Shown: positions 27,065 through 36,418, counted from the stretch's first letter. The stretch: DNA of 64,000 bases from Fibrobacter sp. (GCA_017649565.1 JAGCGO010000019.1:62001-126000); one strand, 5' to 3'. Made by a program: numbers and translations. The notes: generated by a model not told the origin, from the sequence alone.

Positions 27065-28786
27065 TTACATCGTACCCGATTCAAGACCCTTCACCGCATA
27101 AAACACCTTGGTTCCGTCCGGCTTGATGACAACGGCAAAACCCGCAAGATAGTTTACCCAGCGATTTTCGGAAGAAACGTAATACTTCAAGTCGATATTC
27201 CCATCGGAAACATACGCAATCAACGGCAAGAGCATCACATCGTGCGAGACGAACACCCCGATGGACTTTCCGGATTTTTCCAATGCCGGAATGAGATGTT
27301 CCTCTATCAATTCCGAACTCCTTTCGGCCAAGTCGTAGAATGCATTGGTGTATCCGCCCTCGTACGCCCACTTGGAGAGGAGGTTGAAGGCATCCCCCCC
27401 CACCTGCCACGATGCAGAAATGTAGGCACTCTGGTTCTTTACGAACCAATTGTCATTCAACACAGACAGGGTATCGGCCAACGTATCGGCATCGCCATGA
27501 CCCTTGGCAATGTTATTGCACGTCTGGTGGGTACGAATGAATTGCGATCCTGCATAGTAGATAGCCGGGCTGCCGATCATTTTCGCACCAAGTTCCTGAG
27601 ACTGGAGTTTTCCATTTTCCGTAAGCGGGCCCGTCCTGGAATAATCGGAACCACGTTCGGCATGGCGAACCATCAACACCACTTTCTCGCCTTCAGCGAG
27701 CCCCGCAACGACATCTTCGAACGGCGTGAAATCCGTAACCGCAGACTGCGTCACAAAATAGCTGTTCAGGTCATGCCCGGCAGCAATACGCCAGAAGAGA
27801 GTACCCTTGTCGCAAACGTAATAGCGATTTTCCCCATTGATGGTGACGGTCTTTATCTCGCCGGCATTGGCTCTGCCGCACATGCCCAAATATTCCTCCG
27901 GGCCATGAAGCACGATGCTGTCCACGAGACGGGTACTGTCCTTATAGAGGATACTATCAATCAAATTCAAGCTATCCTTAATGCTGATACTGTCGATGAT
28001 GTTCAGGCTATCCTTGATGGAGATGCTGTCGATAACATGGATGCTATCGATAATATGCAGGCTGTCCTTGATGGCGATACTGTCAATAATGTGCAGGCTG
28101 TCCCTGATGGCGATACTATCGACAATGTGCAGGCTGTCCCTGATGGCGATACTATCGACAATGTGCAGGCTGTCAATAACGTGGATACTGTCAATAACGT
28201 TGATGCGGTCAATAACATGAATACTATCAATGACGTTGATGCTATCAATAACGTGGACACTATCGACGACATGGATACTATCGATGATGTGCAAGCTGTC
28301 GGTAATGCGCAAGCTGTCGAGGAAGCGCGTGACGTCCTTATAGCGGATGCTGTCAACAATATTCACGCTGTCCGTGATGCGCAAGCTGTCAACAAAGCGG
28401 ACAACATCATTGTAACGGACGCTGTCGACGACATTCAAGCTGTCCTTAACACGCAAGCTATCAACATAGCGGACAACATCCTTGTAACGAACGCTGTCGA
28501 TGATGTTCAGGCTGTCCCGAATACGCAAGCTATCCGTAATGCGCAAACTGTCAAGGAAACGCGTCACCTTCTCGTAGCGGATGCTATCGATGATATTCAC
28601 GCTGTCGACAATACGAACGCTATCTACGTAATGCACACAGTCTATCCAGTTTATGCTATCACGGACAACAACCGAATCGGCAGCAGATTCGCCTTCATTT
28701 TCCAGATTAATCGCCGTGTCCTCGCACGCAGCAAATACAAAAACAAGGGAAGCGCTCAACAGGGCTTTAAAGATTTTTGATTTCAT
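27065..28786 (-). CDS. hexapeptide-stalk lipoprotein with histidine phosphatase domain, longest stalk
   Basis: A 573-residue lipoprotein with lipobox 'VFVFAAC' (residue ~21). ATG at 28786 is chosen by analogy with the 25547 paralogue; an ATG three codons upstream is possible. Residues ~40-290 form about 42 tandem hexapeptides (DSLRIT, DSIHVI, DSIAIR, DSLHII). The distal half is highly uniform at DNA level (18-bp units, 27960-28260). Then 'YLGMCGRANAGEIK ... RYYVCDKGTLFWRIA' and a histidine phosphatase domain (~350-573) with 'LMVRHAERG', 'FIRTHQT' and 'VFVSHDVMLLPLI', all catalytic His present. Predicted surface phosphatase held away from the membrane by a rod-like stalk (inference). Confidence 0.88.
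   Translation of the reverse strand: MKSKIFKALLSASLVFVFAACEDTAINLENEGESAADSVVVRDSINWIDCVHYVDSVRIVDSVNIIDSIRYEKVTRFLDSLRITDSLRIRDSLNIIDSVRYKDVVRYVDSLRVKDSLNVVDSVRYNDVVRFVDSLRITDSVNIVDSIRYKDVTRFLDSLRITDSLHIIDSIHVVDSVHVIDSINVIDSIHVIDRINVIDSIHVIDSLHIVDSIAIRDSLHIVDSIAIRDSLHIIDSIAIKDSLHIIDSIHVIDSISIKDSLNIIDSISIKDSLNLIDSILYKDSTRLVDSIVLHGPEEYLGMCGRANAGEIKTVTINGENRYYVCDKGTLFWRIAAGHDLNSYFVTQSAVTDFTPFEDVVAGLAEGEKVVLMVRHAERGSDYSRTGPLTENGKLQSQELGAKMIGSPAIYYAGSQFIRTHQTCNNIAKGHGDADTLADTLSVLNDNWFVKNQSAYISASWQVGGDAFNLLSKWAYEGGYTNAFYDLAERSSELIEEHLIPALEKSGKSIGVFVSHDVMLLPLIAYVSDGNIDLKYYVSSENRWVNYLAGFAVVIKPDGTKVFYAVKGLESGTM
27960..28260 (-). repeat. 18-bp tandem repeats encoding the stalk
   Basis: Near-identical 18-bp units encode hexapeptides such as DSIAIR-DSLHIV and DSIHVI. 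Adjacent 36-bp pairs are almost identical (28066-28160), which could allow repeat number to change by recombination or slippage. Confidence 0.75.
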
Positions 28787-28824
28787 TTGGCACATCTTCG
28801 TCGCCACCGCGACTAGGTAATTTT

Positions 28825-28842
28825 GTTTAAGTTGTGCGCAAA
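28825..28842 (-). promoter_or_regulatory. conserved upstream element, copy 2
   Basis: On the minus strand TTTGCGCACAACTTAAAC, 39 nt before the start codon of the 27065-28786 gene. It is the counterpart of 25589-25606, with one mismatch. Confidence 0.5.
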
Positions 28843-28907
28843 TTTACTTTTTTCTTATAATTATTTCAAGGCCGTTTTTCTGTTTAGTTTAATTTACTTT
28901 GTATTAA

Positions 28908-30215
28908 TCAAGACGATATTCTTCCGGCATCCAGGCCCTTGACGGCATAGAAAACGCGGGATCCATCCAGTTTCAGAACAATGGCAAATCCGGCGAGGTA
29001 ATTCAGCCATTTATTGGACTCGTAATGCTTGATATCTATGTTTTTAGCCGAAACATAGACAACCAAGGGCATTATCAGCAAGTCATGCGTCGCAATGAAC
29101 GCCACATCCGTTCCGGCCCGCTCTGCAAAAGGGATAGCCACCGAATCAATCCATTCAGAGCATCGCGGTTCAAAATCATAAAACACATCCGAATAACTGT
29201 TTTTATAGGCCCACTTGGAAAGAATATCCCAACTGCTGTTGCTATTCTTTGCCGTATTGTAGGCTGCGGCATCCTTCACATACCAGGATTCCCCCATATG
29301 GGAAAGCGTATCGACTGTGAGATCGGCAATAGTATCGACGCCTGCACGACCCGCGGCAATATAGCGGCAAGTCTGCTGGGTGCGAATGGAGCCCGAAGCT
29401 CCATAATGGTATTCCAGGCTAGAGGCGAGTTTTCCGCCAAGTTCTAAAGCCTGCTGCACCCCGTTCGCGTTTAAGGGCGTCGAAGACGAAGAATCGGAAT
29501 TCCGTTCCGCATGACGAATCACCACGACAAGTCTTTCGCCCTCTGCCAAAATGCCGGCAACCGAATCCAAACGGACAAACTTGGTAACCGCCGATTTTTG
29601 GACATAGTAATTGTTCACATCGACGTTGCTTGCGGCACGCCACATTACCGTCCCTTCGTCACAAAAAAAATAGCGGAGTTCTTCCTGAATGACAGTCGAC
29701 TTGAGCGTTCCCTTATTTTCTTGGCTGCATTTCCCTAGAAAATATTCTGGATCCCGGACGGCAACGCTGTCTTTCACATTCACACTATCCACAACATGGA
29801 CGCTATCTCGCACTTTCACGCTGTCAATGATACGAACACTATCCTTCACATTCACGCTATCAATAATGCGCACGCTATCCTTCACGTTCACGCTATCAAT
29901 AATGCGGACACTATCCTTTACAACCACACTGTCTTTAATGCGGACGCTATCCTTCACGACCACGCTGTCTTTAATGCGGACACTGTCCTTCACGATCAAG
30001 CTATCTTTGATACTGACGCTGTCCTTCACATCCAGGCTGTCAATGATGTGAACACTATCAATCACATTCACGCTGTCATGAACGACAACCGAGTCACGCA
30101 CTACTTCGTCGGAAACGTCCGTACTAACTGACGCTTCCGAGTCTCCGCTGCAAGAATCAAACAATATCAAAAAAGATAAACTGAGCAGGGCTTGGGTTAA
30201 TTTTCTCTTTCTCAT
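28908..30215 (-). CDS. hexapeptide-stalk lipoprotein with histidine phosphatase domain
   Basis: A 435-residue lipoprotein with lipobox 'LILFDSC' (residue ~22). The stalk (~40-155) has 19 very regular hexapeptides alternating DSVRIK/DSVVVK and DSVRII/DSVNVK. Then 'YFLGKCSQENKGTLK ... RYFFCDEGTVMWRAA' and the phosphatase domain (~220-435) with 'VIRHAERN', 'SIRTQQT' and 'FIATHDLLIMPLV'. It starts 21 nt after the stop of the upstream paralogue, so it is likely the last gene of a three-gene operon (34763 to 28908). No clear Shine-Dalgarno; the leader is A-rich. Confidence 0.88.
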   Translation of the reverse strand: MRKRKLTQALLSLSFLILFDSCSGDSEASVSTDVSDEVVRDSVVVHDSVNVIDSVHIIDSLDVKDSVSIKDSLIVKDSVRIKDSVVVKDSVRIKDSVVVKDSVRIIDSVNVKDSVRIIDSVNVKDSVRIIDSVKVRDSVHVVDSVNVKDSVAVRDPEYFLGKCSQENKGTLKSTVIQEELRYFFCDEGTVMWRAASNVDVNNYYVQKSAVTKFVRLDSVAGILAEGERLVVVIRHAERNSDSSSSTPLNANGVQQALELGGKLASSLEYHYGASGSIRTQQTCRYIAAGRAGVDTIADLTVDTLSHMGESWYVKDAAAYNTAKNSNSSWDILSKWAYKNSYSDVFYDFEPRCSEWIDSVAIPFAERAGTDVAFIATHDLLIMPLVVYVSAKNIDIKHYESNKWLNYLAGFAIVLKLDGSRVFYAVKGLDAGRISS

Positions 30216-30236
30216 TTTTTGTTTTATGTTGTTCTG

Positions 30237-32534
30237 TTACATCGTCATCGAACCGGATTCTAGACCCCTCACCGGTTCATAACGAACATCTCCCTTTGAG
30301 TTCACGATTATCGCGACACCCGCAAGATAGTTTATCCAACGTTGATTGTCAAAGTACCTTAGGTTCACTCGCTTGTCTGTACAGTACACAAGAAGGGGCA
30401 GAACCAGCTGATCGTGAGAAATCAGCACATTTACGCGCTTCATGTTCGGAATAGACGGTAGAATCTTTTCCTTGATGAATTCTTCGCTCTTGGTATCGAG
30501 GTCGTACAGCGCATCGGTATAGCCACCTTGGTAGGCATACTTGGAGAACACGACCCAGCCACCACCATCGGAGTTCCTGTATTCCTCGAGGCGAGAAGAG
30601 TTCTTGACATACCAGTCGCCGAGAAGGAACGGCAGGGAATCCTGCTTTATGGTCGTCATTCCGTTACCCTTGCCGACTCCTTCGCAGGTCTCGATAGTCC
30701 TCGTATAGCCGGAGTTGGCCAAGTAGATGTCGACGCCCTTGAGTTTCGCACCGACCGATTCGGACTGCTTCTTGCCGTTGTCGGTCAGGTGACCGTTCTT
30801 GCCGGTATCGTCGGTACGTTCCGCATGGCGCAGGATGAACACGACCGTTTCGTCGGCAGCGAGGTTTTCGTAGACATCCTTGATGTCCGCAAACGGCAAG
30901 ACTTCCTTGGAAGTGGCCTCACGCCAGGAACGCTTCGACTGCTCGTACACGTAATACTTGTCGACATTGATCTTTCCGCCGCGGACCTGTCCGTCGTAGG
31001 TGCCCATGCCAAAGCCGACGGTGTCCTTCTCGATATCCGTGGCCACACGCCAGGACTTGAGCGACTTGTCGCAGATGAACCTGACTTTGGGGCTGTCGGG
31101 ATGGTCGTAGTACGGGGCGAAGTAGGCACTGAGGCTCGTGTTCACGTTCTTGACCTGGCCCGCGGTGTAGTCGTTGCAGGTTTCAAAGCCATAGGCTTTC
31201 GCCCAGAAATTGCGCAGGTGCTTCTCGAATTCGGGAGCCTTCCCCATGCCCCAGGATTCCACCACGCTGCGGATATAGTCGTAACCGCCACTGGCATCCA
31301 GTTCCATGAGCCAGTCCGCCAGATCGGCCTTCGCATTGTTGTCGTCCCAGTTGCCGTTGCCCTTGATCCGTTCGGCAATGCCGTCGGCATAGCTCACCAT
31401 CTCGGAGCCCGAACCACGGCGCTGCATCATGATGGACACGGCAAGCAAGGCACCGCTATAACCGTCTCCGTCGAAAAGGCCAATCTCGTCCGCCGTCTTG
31501 GACGTCGTCGAAGTCGTGGTCGTCTGTGTCTGGCTGTTACGGCCGCCCCAGCCACTATTGCCGCCATTGCCCCCAAAGAACCAGCCGCTATTATTGTTAC
31601 CGCCCGACGAGCCACCACCCAGGTTAATCTCGAAGGCCGAAAGGACATCCTTCAACGACTGCGCCTTCATGTTGCGGATGGGCTGGTTGAAGCCGGAATT
31701 CTCGACGAGTTTCATCAGACGCGGGGATTCCAAGTGAGTCAGCATGTTGACGTTCACCGAATCACGTTCCGTCAAATCCGTCACGGAATGGAGCGTAACC
31801 ATGGAAGTCGAAAGTCCGCCAGAAATTTCGTTGCGGTAGTACCCGTTCACTTCGACACGTACATATGGAGAGACAAGGTTCACGCCCGGGAACGCATAGC
31901 TGCCGTTACCCGACGCGATGCAGGACTCGTGAACCCTCTTGGAATCGGCCATGCGCATCGCGCTGTCCAGCTCAACAATCTTTACGGAGGCGCCATAACG
32001 GAACGGGCCCTTCTGTGCAAGACCTGCCACCGGCACGCCTACCCTGCGATATGTCCCCGCCAAAGCCGGGTCTTCTTCTTCGGCGATGTCGCTCGGAGCA
32101 AACGGATCCACTGTCAGGACACCATTACTGCAAGACGCCTTGACAAGACCGATAATGGAAGTTCTCCATTCGCCATTGATACAGAAGTAGAGGGCACTTT
32201 CCTCGTCGACCATAAAGGTCTCGCCCTCGTTTGCGGCCGTACAGGCCGGGAGTTCGTTCTTGGACTGAACGACACTCGTATCCAGCACCAGGGAATCAAT
32301 CACAGGCGGATTGATAATTCCACCCAGGCCGGATGTATCGAACGAATTCTGCTTGGAATCGGACGAGCCCCTCCTGGAACTGCTGGAATAGCCGTGCCTG
32401 TGGCTATGTCCCGTATGGGTCGAGTCGATATCCGTACTGTCGGACATGGCTTCTTCCTCCGGAGAGTACGACTTGTCGTCTCCACATGACATCGCAAACA
32501 ATGCGACGAGGAATGTAAGCCAAAGCTTCTTCAT
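30237..32534 (-). CDS. lipoprotein with QKGPF and histidine phosphatase domains
   Basis: A 765-residue lipoprotein. ATG at 32534 is preferred to a TTG at 32579. Lipobox 'LFAMSC' (residue ~17), then a Ser/His-rich linker. QKGPF domain (~165-300): 'GLAQKGPFRYGASV', 'VNGYYRNEISGG', 'VNVNMLTHLESPR'. A Gly/Asn/Trp- and Thr-rich low-complexity segment (~305-350) is inserted, then 'GYSGALLAVSIMMQ' and 'KADLADWLMEL'. Two Cys-containing domains ('RFICDKSLKSWRVA', 'YYVYEQSKRSWREA') follow. The C-terminal phosphatase (~570-765) has 'ILRHAERT', 'YTRTIET' and 'VLISHDQLVLPLL'. It links the cassette lipoproteins to the stalk phosphatases. Middle gene of the 34763-28908 operon. Confidence 0.88.
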   Translation of the reverse strand: MKKLWLTFLVALFAMSCGDDKSYSPEEEAMSDSTDIDSTHTGHSHRHGYSSSSRRGSSDSKQNSFDTSGLGGIINPPVIDSLVLDTSVVQSKNELPACTAANEGETFMVDEESALYFCINGEWRTSIIGLVKASCSNGVLTVDPFAPSDIAEEEDPALAGTYRRVGVPVAGLAQKGPFRYGASVKIVELDSAMRMADSKRVHESCIASGNGSYAFPGVNLVSPYVRVEVNGYYRNEISGGLSTSMVTLHSVTDLTERDSVNVNMLTHLESPRLMKLVENSGFNQPIRNMKAQSLKDVLSAFEINLGGGSSGGNNNSGWFFGGNGGNSGWGGRNSQTQTTTTSTTSKTADEIGLFDGDGYSGALLAVSIMMQRRGSGSEMVSYADGIAERIKGNGNWDDNNAKADLADWLMELDASGGYDYIRSVVESWGMGKAPEFEKHLRNFWAKAYGFETCNDYTAGQVKNVNTSLSAYFAPYYDHPDSPKVRFICDKSLKSWRVATDIEKDTVGFGMGTYDGQVRGGKINVDKYYVYEQSKRSWREATSKEVLPFADIKDVYENLAADETVVFILRHAERTDDTGKNGHLTDNGKKQSESVGAKLKGVDIYLANSGYTRTIETCEGVGKGNGMTTIKQDSLPFLLGDWYVKNSSRLEEYRNSDGGGWVVFSKYAYQGGYTDALYDLDTKSEEFIKEKILPSIPNMKRVNVLISHDQLVLPLLVYCTDKRVNLRYFDNQRWINYLAGVAIIVNSKGDVRYEPVRGLESGSMTM

Positions 32535-32594
32535 AATCTTATAGATATAGTAATATTTCGCTGAGAAGCAAGCCCCCAAAAAGGGAACTTTATG

Positions 32595-34763
32595 CTACCA
32601 GCCCTGGAAATAGGCATCTTTTAGGCCCTTGAAGGCCACATAGCGCCGATTTCCGGATTTATCCCAGATTATGGCAATTCCGGCGAAGTAATTTATCCAG
32701 GTTCCGCCGCCGTTAGGCGTTACGTTCATGTTGATTCTCAGCTTCGAGCAGTATGCCACGAAGGGGACCATGAGCTTGTCATGGGAACTGAGCATAATGA
32801 AACGGTCGGGTTCGTCCTTGTACTTATTATACAAAAGCTCAATCAGTTGGGCAGAGCGATTTTCCAGGTTATAGTAGGCCTGAATTCTCGCCGTGTCGCC
32901 GGAATACCTCCCGGTATAGGTATAGTACGAAGTCGCTTCCCAGCCGCCACCGGCCTCGGATTCCGCCTGGTTCACAAGCTGCCTGTCGATCATGTACCAG
33001 TTGTCGTTCAGCTCGGGAATCGTATCCGAAATAGTCGTGTCCTGTCCGCGGCCCATGGCAATGCCAATAACCGTCTGCTGGGCACGGTAGAATTCCGAGG
33101 CTCCGAGCCTCATCGGTTCGTTGAATTTCGTCAACCTTGAACCCACAGCCTTCGAAGAATCGAGACCGGCCTTCGAAAGACCGTCTTCCTTACTCGTGGC
33201 GTTCTGGTCACGTTGTGCATGGCGGAGCAAGAAGATAACCCTCTCGTCGGGCTTGATGCTCTCGTAAACTGTCTGTAGGTCAACAAAATCAGTAATGTTG
33301 GACTTGTTAACAAAGTAAGTATTGATAGCCAAAGCGGAGTTGTCCGCACGCCAGCTGTCGCTCGTCGCATTGTAGGAATAAAGGTTGCCCGCATTGACTT
33401 GGCCCTGACGGATTTCCCCATCCGTGCCTTTGCCAAATCCATAAGTATCCTTCTCTTCGTCATCCGCCTCGCGCCATGTCTTCGTTTTCTTGTCGCAAAT
33501 AAAACGTGCCGACGTAACGGACACATCGGACAGTTCCGAAGCGTAATAGGCGCTGAACGGGTTCTTCGAGAAGAAGATGGTGCCGACGTTTTCGTCAGAA
33601 CAGGCATCAAGGCCCAATTCCGCGCGGTAGAACATCCTGATGTACTTTTCAAAGGGAGGCACAATCCCAAGACCCAGCCTTTCGACATTCTTGAGAACCG
33701 TTTCGAAATCGTCATTCACGTCTTCGTTGAACGCCCAGTCTGCAATCTTTGCGCGGGCCAGGGAATCATCCCAGGAACCGTCAGCAAAGTCGGACGCCAC
33801 TTTCCACAGGTTGGCAACGGTATCGTTCGCGAGGGACTGCATCATGATGGTCGCGGCAAGCAAGGCCGCTGCATTCGGCTCGTTCCCGACAATCGAAGTC
33901 ACCGAGTCAACATGGCCAAGGCTATCCGCATCAAAGTTAAACATCTTCCACACCGCGCCCGACGCCTTTTCGGAAGCCTTCGTCTCGGTCGTGGATCCGG
34001 ACTTCTTCAACAGGCTCTGCATGTACACCGACTTCAGGTATGTCAGCACATTGATATTGGCATGGCCGTTCTTCCCACTGGTAGCCACAAGTGCATACAA
34101 AGTATCCTTCAGCTGTGTCGTACCACCGCGCACCAGGTCGACGGCCTTCCCCTGGACATACGCCCTTGCATAGGGCGGGGTAAAGCTTACGTTCGAGGCC
34201 GTATAGGTTCCCTCCGCCGCAGAAATCGTTGCGGGGAAACTTGTCCCGGTGCTCTTGAAAGATTCATCCAAGGCCTCCACGGCAACCGTGGCCCTGGAAT
34301 CGAATATACCATAGCTGAACGCACCCGAGACCTTGACCTTTTCAAGCAACACGGGTTCCTTGCCAGACTTTTCAGATGTGTCGGGCGAAGTGACTTTAGA
34401 AGTATCCTGATGTGTCAACGTATCGACCGATACGGAATCCTGACCCTGGGGATCCGCAATCTTTGCCGAATCCTGGCCAACCACGATTTCTTTCTGCTTT
34501 AAGGAATCTGTACTAAGGCTGTCTGCAGAGGTGCTATCCGGCAACTTGAGCCATTCACCCGCATTGCAAATATAGTGGATACCGTCCAGCGAATCGACAG
34601 TCCCTTCGGTCGTTTCATCGCAGATGTGCATTTCATACTTTGGATCCGCACTGTTCGAACTTTCGTCACCACACGACGCCAAAAAGCACAATGTACAGAC
34701 GAAGTACACTGCAAGCCCCAAGACCTTCAAACCAACCAGTCTACCCAAGCATTGTTTTGACAT
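32595..34763 (-). CDS. lipoprotein with divergent QKGPF-like and histidine phosphatase domains
   Basis: A 722-residue lipoprotein. ATG at 34763 has AAGGA 7 nt upstream. Lipobox 'LCFLASC' (residue ~31), then 'HICDETTEGTVDSLDGIHYICNAGEWLKL', a short sugar-binding-like repeat. A divergent QKGPF-type domain (~140-260) has 'VSGAFSYGIFDSRATV', 'PYARAYVQGK' and 'ANINVLTYLKS'. The second block 'AALLAATIMMQSL ... AKIADWAFNE' follows. The C-terminal phosphatase (~525-722) has 'LLRHAQRD' (Gln replaces Glu), 'FYRAQQT' and 'MLSSHDKLMVPFV'. First gene of the operon; 60 nt before the next paralogue. Confidence 0.85.
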   Translation of the reverse strand: MSKQCLGRLVGLKVLGLAVYFVCTLCFLASCGDESSNSADPKYEMHICDETTEGTVDSLDGIHYICNAGEWLKLPDSTSADSLSTDSLKQKEIVVGQDSAKIADPQGQDSVSVDTLTHQDTSKVTSPDTSEKSGKEPVLLEKVKVSGAFSYGIFDSRATVAVEALDESFKSTGTSFPATISAAEGTYTASNVSFTPPYARAYVQGKAVDLVRGGTTQLKDTLYALVATSGKNGHANINVLTYLKSVYMQSLLKKSGSTTETKASEKASGAVWKMFNFDADSLGHVDSVTSIVGNEPNAAALLAATIMMQSLANDTVANLWKVASDFADGSWDDSLARAKIADWAFNEDVNDDFETVLKNVERLGLGIVPPFEKYIRMFYRAELGLDACSDENVGTIFFSKNPFSAYYASELSDVSVTSARFICDKKTKTWREADDEEKDTYGFGKGTDGEIRQGQVNAGNLYSYNATSDSWRADNSALAINTYFVNKSNITDFVDLQTVYESIKPDERVIFLLRHAQRDQNATSKEDGLSKAGLDSSKAVGSRLTKFNEPMRLGASEFYRAQQTVIGIAMGRGQDTTISDTIPELNDNWYMIDRQLVNQAESEAGGGWEATSYYTYTGRYSGDTARIQAYYNLENRSAQLIELLYNKYKDEPDRFIMLSSHDKLMVPFVAYCSKLRINMNVTPNGGGTWINYFAGIAIIWDKSGNRRYVAFKGLKDAYFQGW

Positions 34764-34838
34764 ATTGCATCCTTGCCGACAAAGCCAACAAAGCATCCCA
34801 AAAGCCCTCGGGCCGATTCCGGCCCAAACGCTCTTTAA

Positions 34839-34867
34839 AAAATAAATTTTTTGTAATAAGAATTCAA
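34839..34867 (-). promoter_or_regulatory. possible promoter of the phosphatase lipoprotein operon
   Basis: On the minus strand TTGAAT (34862-34867), a 17-nt spacer and TATTTT (34839-34844), about 75 nt before the start at 34763. Match to the vegetative consensus is modest. Confidence 0.35.
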
Positions 34868-34904
34868 GGTTGCCCGGTGTCTATAATAGACCCGCCGGAC
34901 CATT

Positions 34905-36392
34905 TTAAAGCATTTTCCCCGTTTCCAGGAACCGATTGTGCATCTCGAACGCGCGGGACAAAGCCAGCGGGAGGTGCACCCCCTTGGCATGCTTCAGCCC
35001 GAATTCAAGCACGTCGGTCAGCTCGTCGCGGAAATCGGGATGGGCGCAGTTCTTGATAATCAGGCGAGCACGCTCCTCGGCAGGCAAGCCACGCAAGTCG
35101 GCCAGGCCCTGTTCGGTCACGAAAATCATCGTGTCGTGCTCGGTATGGTCCACATGGCTCACGTAGGGGACCACCGAACTGATGGCGCCATCCTTCGCAA
35201 CCGACGGAGTGAGGAAAAAGCCGAGAGCGCAGTTCCTCGCGAAATCCGCCGAGCCGCCGATGCCGTTCATCATGGCGGAACCGCAGACCAGCGAACTGTT
35301 CACGTTCCCGAAAATATCCATCTCGAGCGCCGTGTTCATCGAGATGACGCCCAGGCGCCGGATAACGTCCGGACTGTTGCTCACTTCCTGCTGGCGCAAG
35401 ACGAAATGCTTTTTCCATTCGGCACTGTTCTCGACAAATTCCTGCTGGGCAGCCTGCGAAAGAGTAAGTGCCGTCCCCGAAGCGACCCCCAGCTTGCCGC
35501 GCTTGAGGAGCGGCAGACAAGCTTCCTGGATGACTTCGGTAAACAAGTCTATCTGTCCCAGGCGATCGTCTTCGGCCATGGCGCAGAGCACGGCGTTCGC
35601 GACCTTGCCGACACCGCTCTGGTAGGCAAGTCCCTTCGGAATGCGACCATGCGATTCCTCGAAACGGATAAAGTTCAAGATGCGCTCGCCTATATTTTTC
35701 GATACCTCGTCGGGTTCGACAAACGGGGTCACTTCGTCAAAGCGATCCTGCTCGACAATAGCGACAACCTTGTTTACATCCACCTGGACAAGGCCTTCGC
35801 CTACGCGGTCGCCGGCAGAATAGATCGGAAGCGGCTTTGCGTGGGGCGGAAGTTCAGGCAGGGCAATATCGTGCATGCCCAGGCAGCTGTCGCCAAGGCG
35901 GGTGTTCAGTTCCAGGATGATCTTTTCGGCCATGTCCAGGAAACAAACCGAGTTTCCGCCCGAAGTGGAAAGGCACACGCGACCGTCCGGCAAGATGGCG
36001 GACACTTCGATGATGGCAACCGTCGGTGCCGGCACGACCCCAGTACGCACAAGGTAACCCATCTTTCCGAGGTGAGCGTCGATGTAACGGATGCTGCCGT
36101 TGTTTATCGCCTTACGCAAGTTCGGGTTGGACTGGTAAGGCATGCGGAGACTTACAGCATTGGCACGGGCAAGAGCGCCGTCGCAGCTGTCGCCGGTCGA
36201 AGCTCCCGAAAAAATCGTCACCTTGAATTCCTGACCCATTTCGTGGAGACGGGCCGCTCTTTCGGCAAGCGCCGAGGGCACCGCCTTGGGGTAACCGGCC
36301 AGCGTAAACCCGGAAAGGCCGAGAACATCCCCGTTTTTTATCATTCCTGCAGCAATTTCGGCACTGCATTTCCTTGAAGTAATCCAGTCCAT
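34905..36392 (-). CDS. acetyl-CoA hydrolase/transferase family (succinate CoA transferase type)
   Basis: A 495-residue enzyme of the acetyl-CoA hydrolase/transferase family, closest by motif to succinate CoA transferases that swap CoA between succinate and acetyl- or propionyl-CoA. Visible motifs: 'GLSGFTLAGYPKAVP' near the N-terminus, 'TIFSGASTGDSCDG', the likely catalytic Glu in 'LFTEVIQEACLPLL' (~285), 'MNTALEMDIFGNVNSSLVCG' and 'GIGGSADFARN'. No signal peptide; cytoplasmic. With the sodium-pumping decarboxylase at 21471-23899 it could serve a succinate-propionate route (inference). It is divergent from the GtrA-like gene with only 26 nt between starts. Confidence 0.9.
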   Translation of the reverse strand: MDWITSRKCSAEIAAGMIKNGDVLGLSGFTLAGYPKAVPSALAERAARLHEMGQEFKVTIFSGASTGDSCDGALARANAVSLRMPYQSNPNLRKAINNGSIRYIDAHLGKMGYLVRTGVVPAPTVAIIEVSAILPDGRVCLSTSGGNSVCFLDMAEKIILELNTRLGDSCLGMHDIALPELPPHAKPLPIYSAGDRVGEGLVQVDVNKVVAIVEQDRFDEVTPFVEPDEVSKNIGERILNFIRFEESHGRIPKGLAYQSGVGKVANAVLCAMAEDDRLGQIDLFTEVIQEACLPLLKRGKLGVASGTALTLSQAAQQEFVENSAEWKKHFVLRQQEVSNSPDVIRRLGVISMNTALEMDIFGNVNSSLVCGSAMMNGIGGSADFARNCALGFFLTPSVAKDGAISSVVPYVSHVDHTEHDTMIFVTEQGLADLRGLPAEERARLIIKNCAHPDFRDELTDVLEFGLKHAKGVHLPLALSRAFEMHNRFLETGKML

Positions 36393-36418
36393 GCCCGTAA
36401 TTTAGTTATTTTGCGCTC

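Noticed and set aside
27242-28780. 512-residue plus-strand ORF with its own repeat pattern (DTVNNVDAV-like)
   Set aside because: It is the reverse complement of the 18-bp stalk repeats; the periodic look is inherited from the real gene.
30528-32489. 653-residue plus-strand ORF
   Set aside because: Shadow of the QKGPF-phosphatase lipoprotein gene, which has a signal, domains and catalytic motifs.
34872-34900. Terminator after the CoA transferase gene
   Set aside because: A short palindrome (GTCTAT/ATAGAC) with flanking CCGG pairs exists, but there is no T run, so it was not listed.
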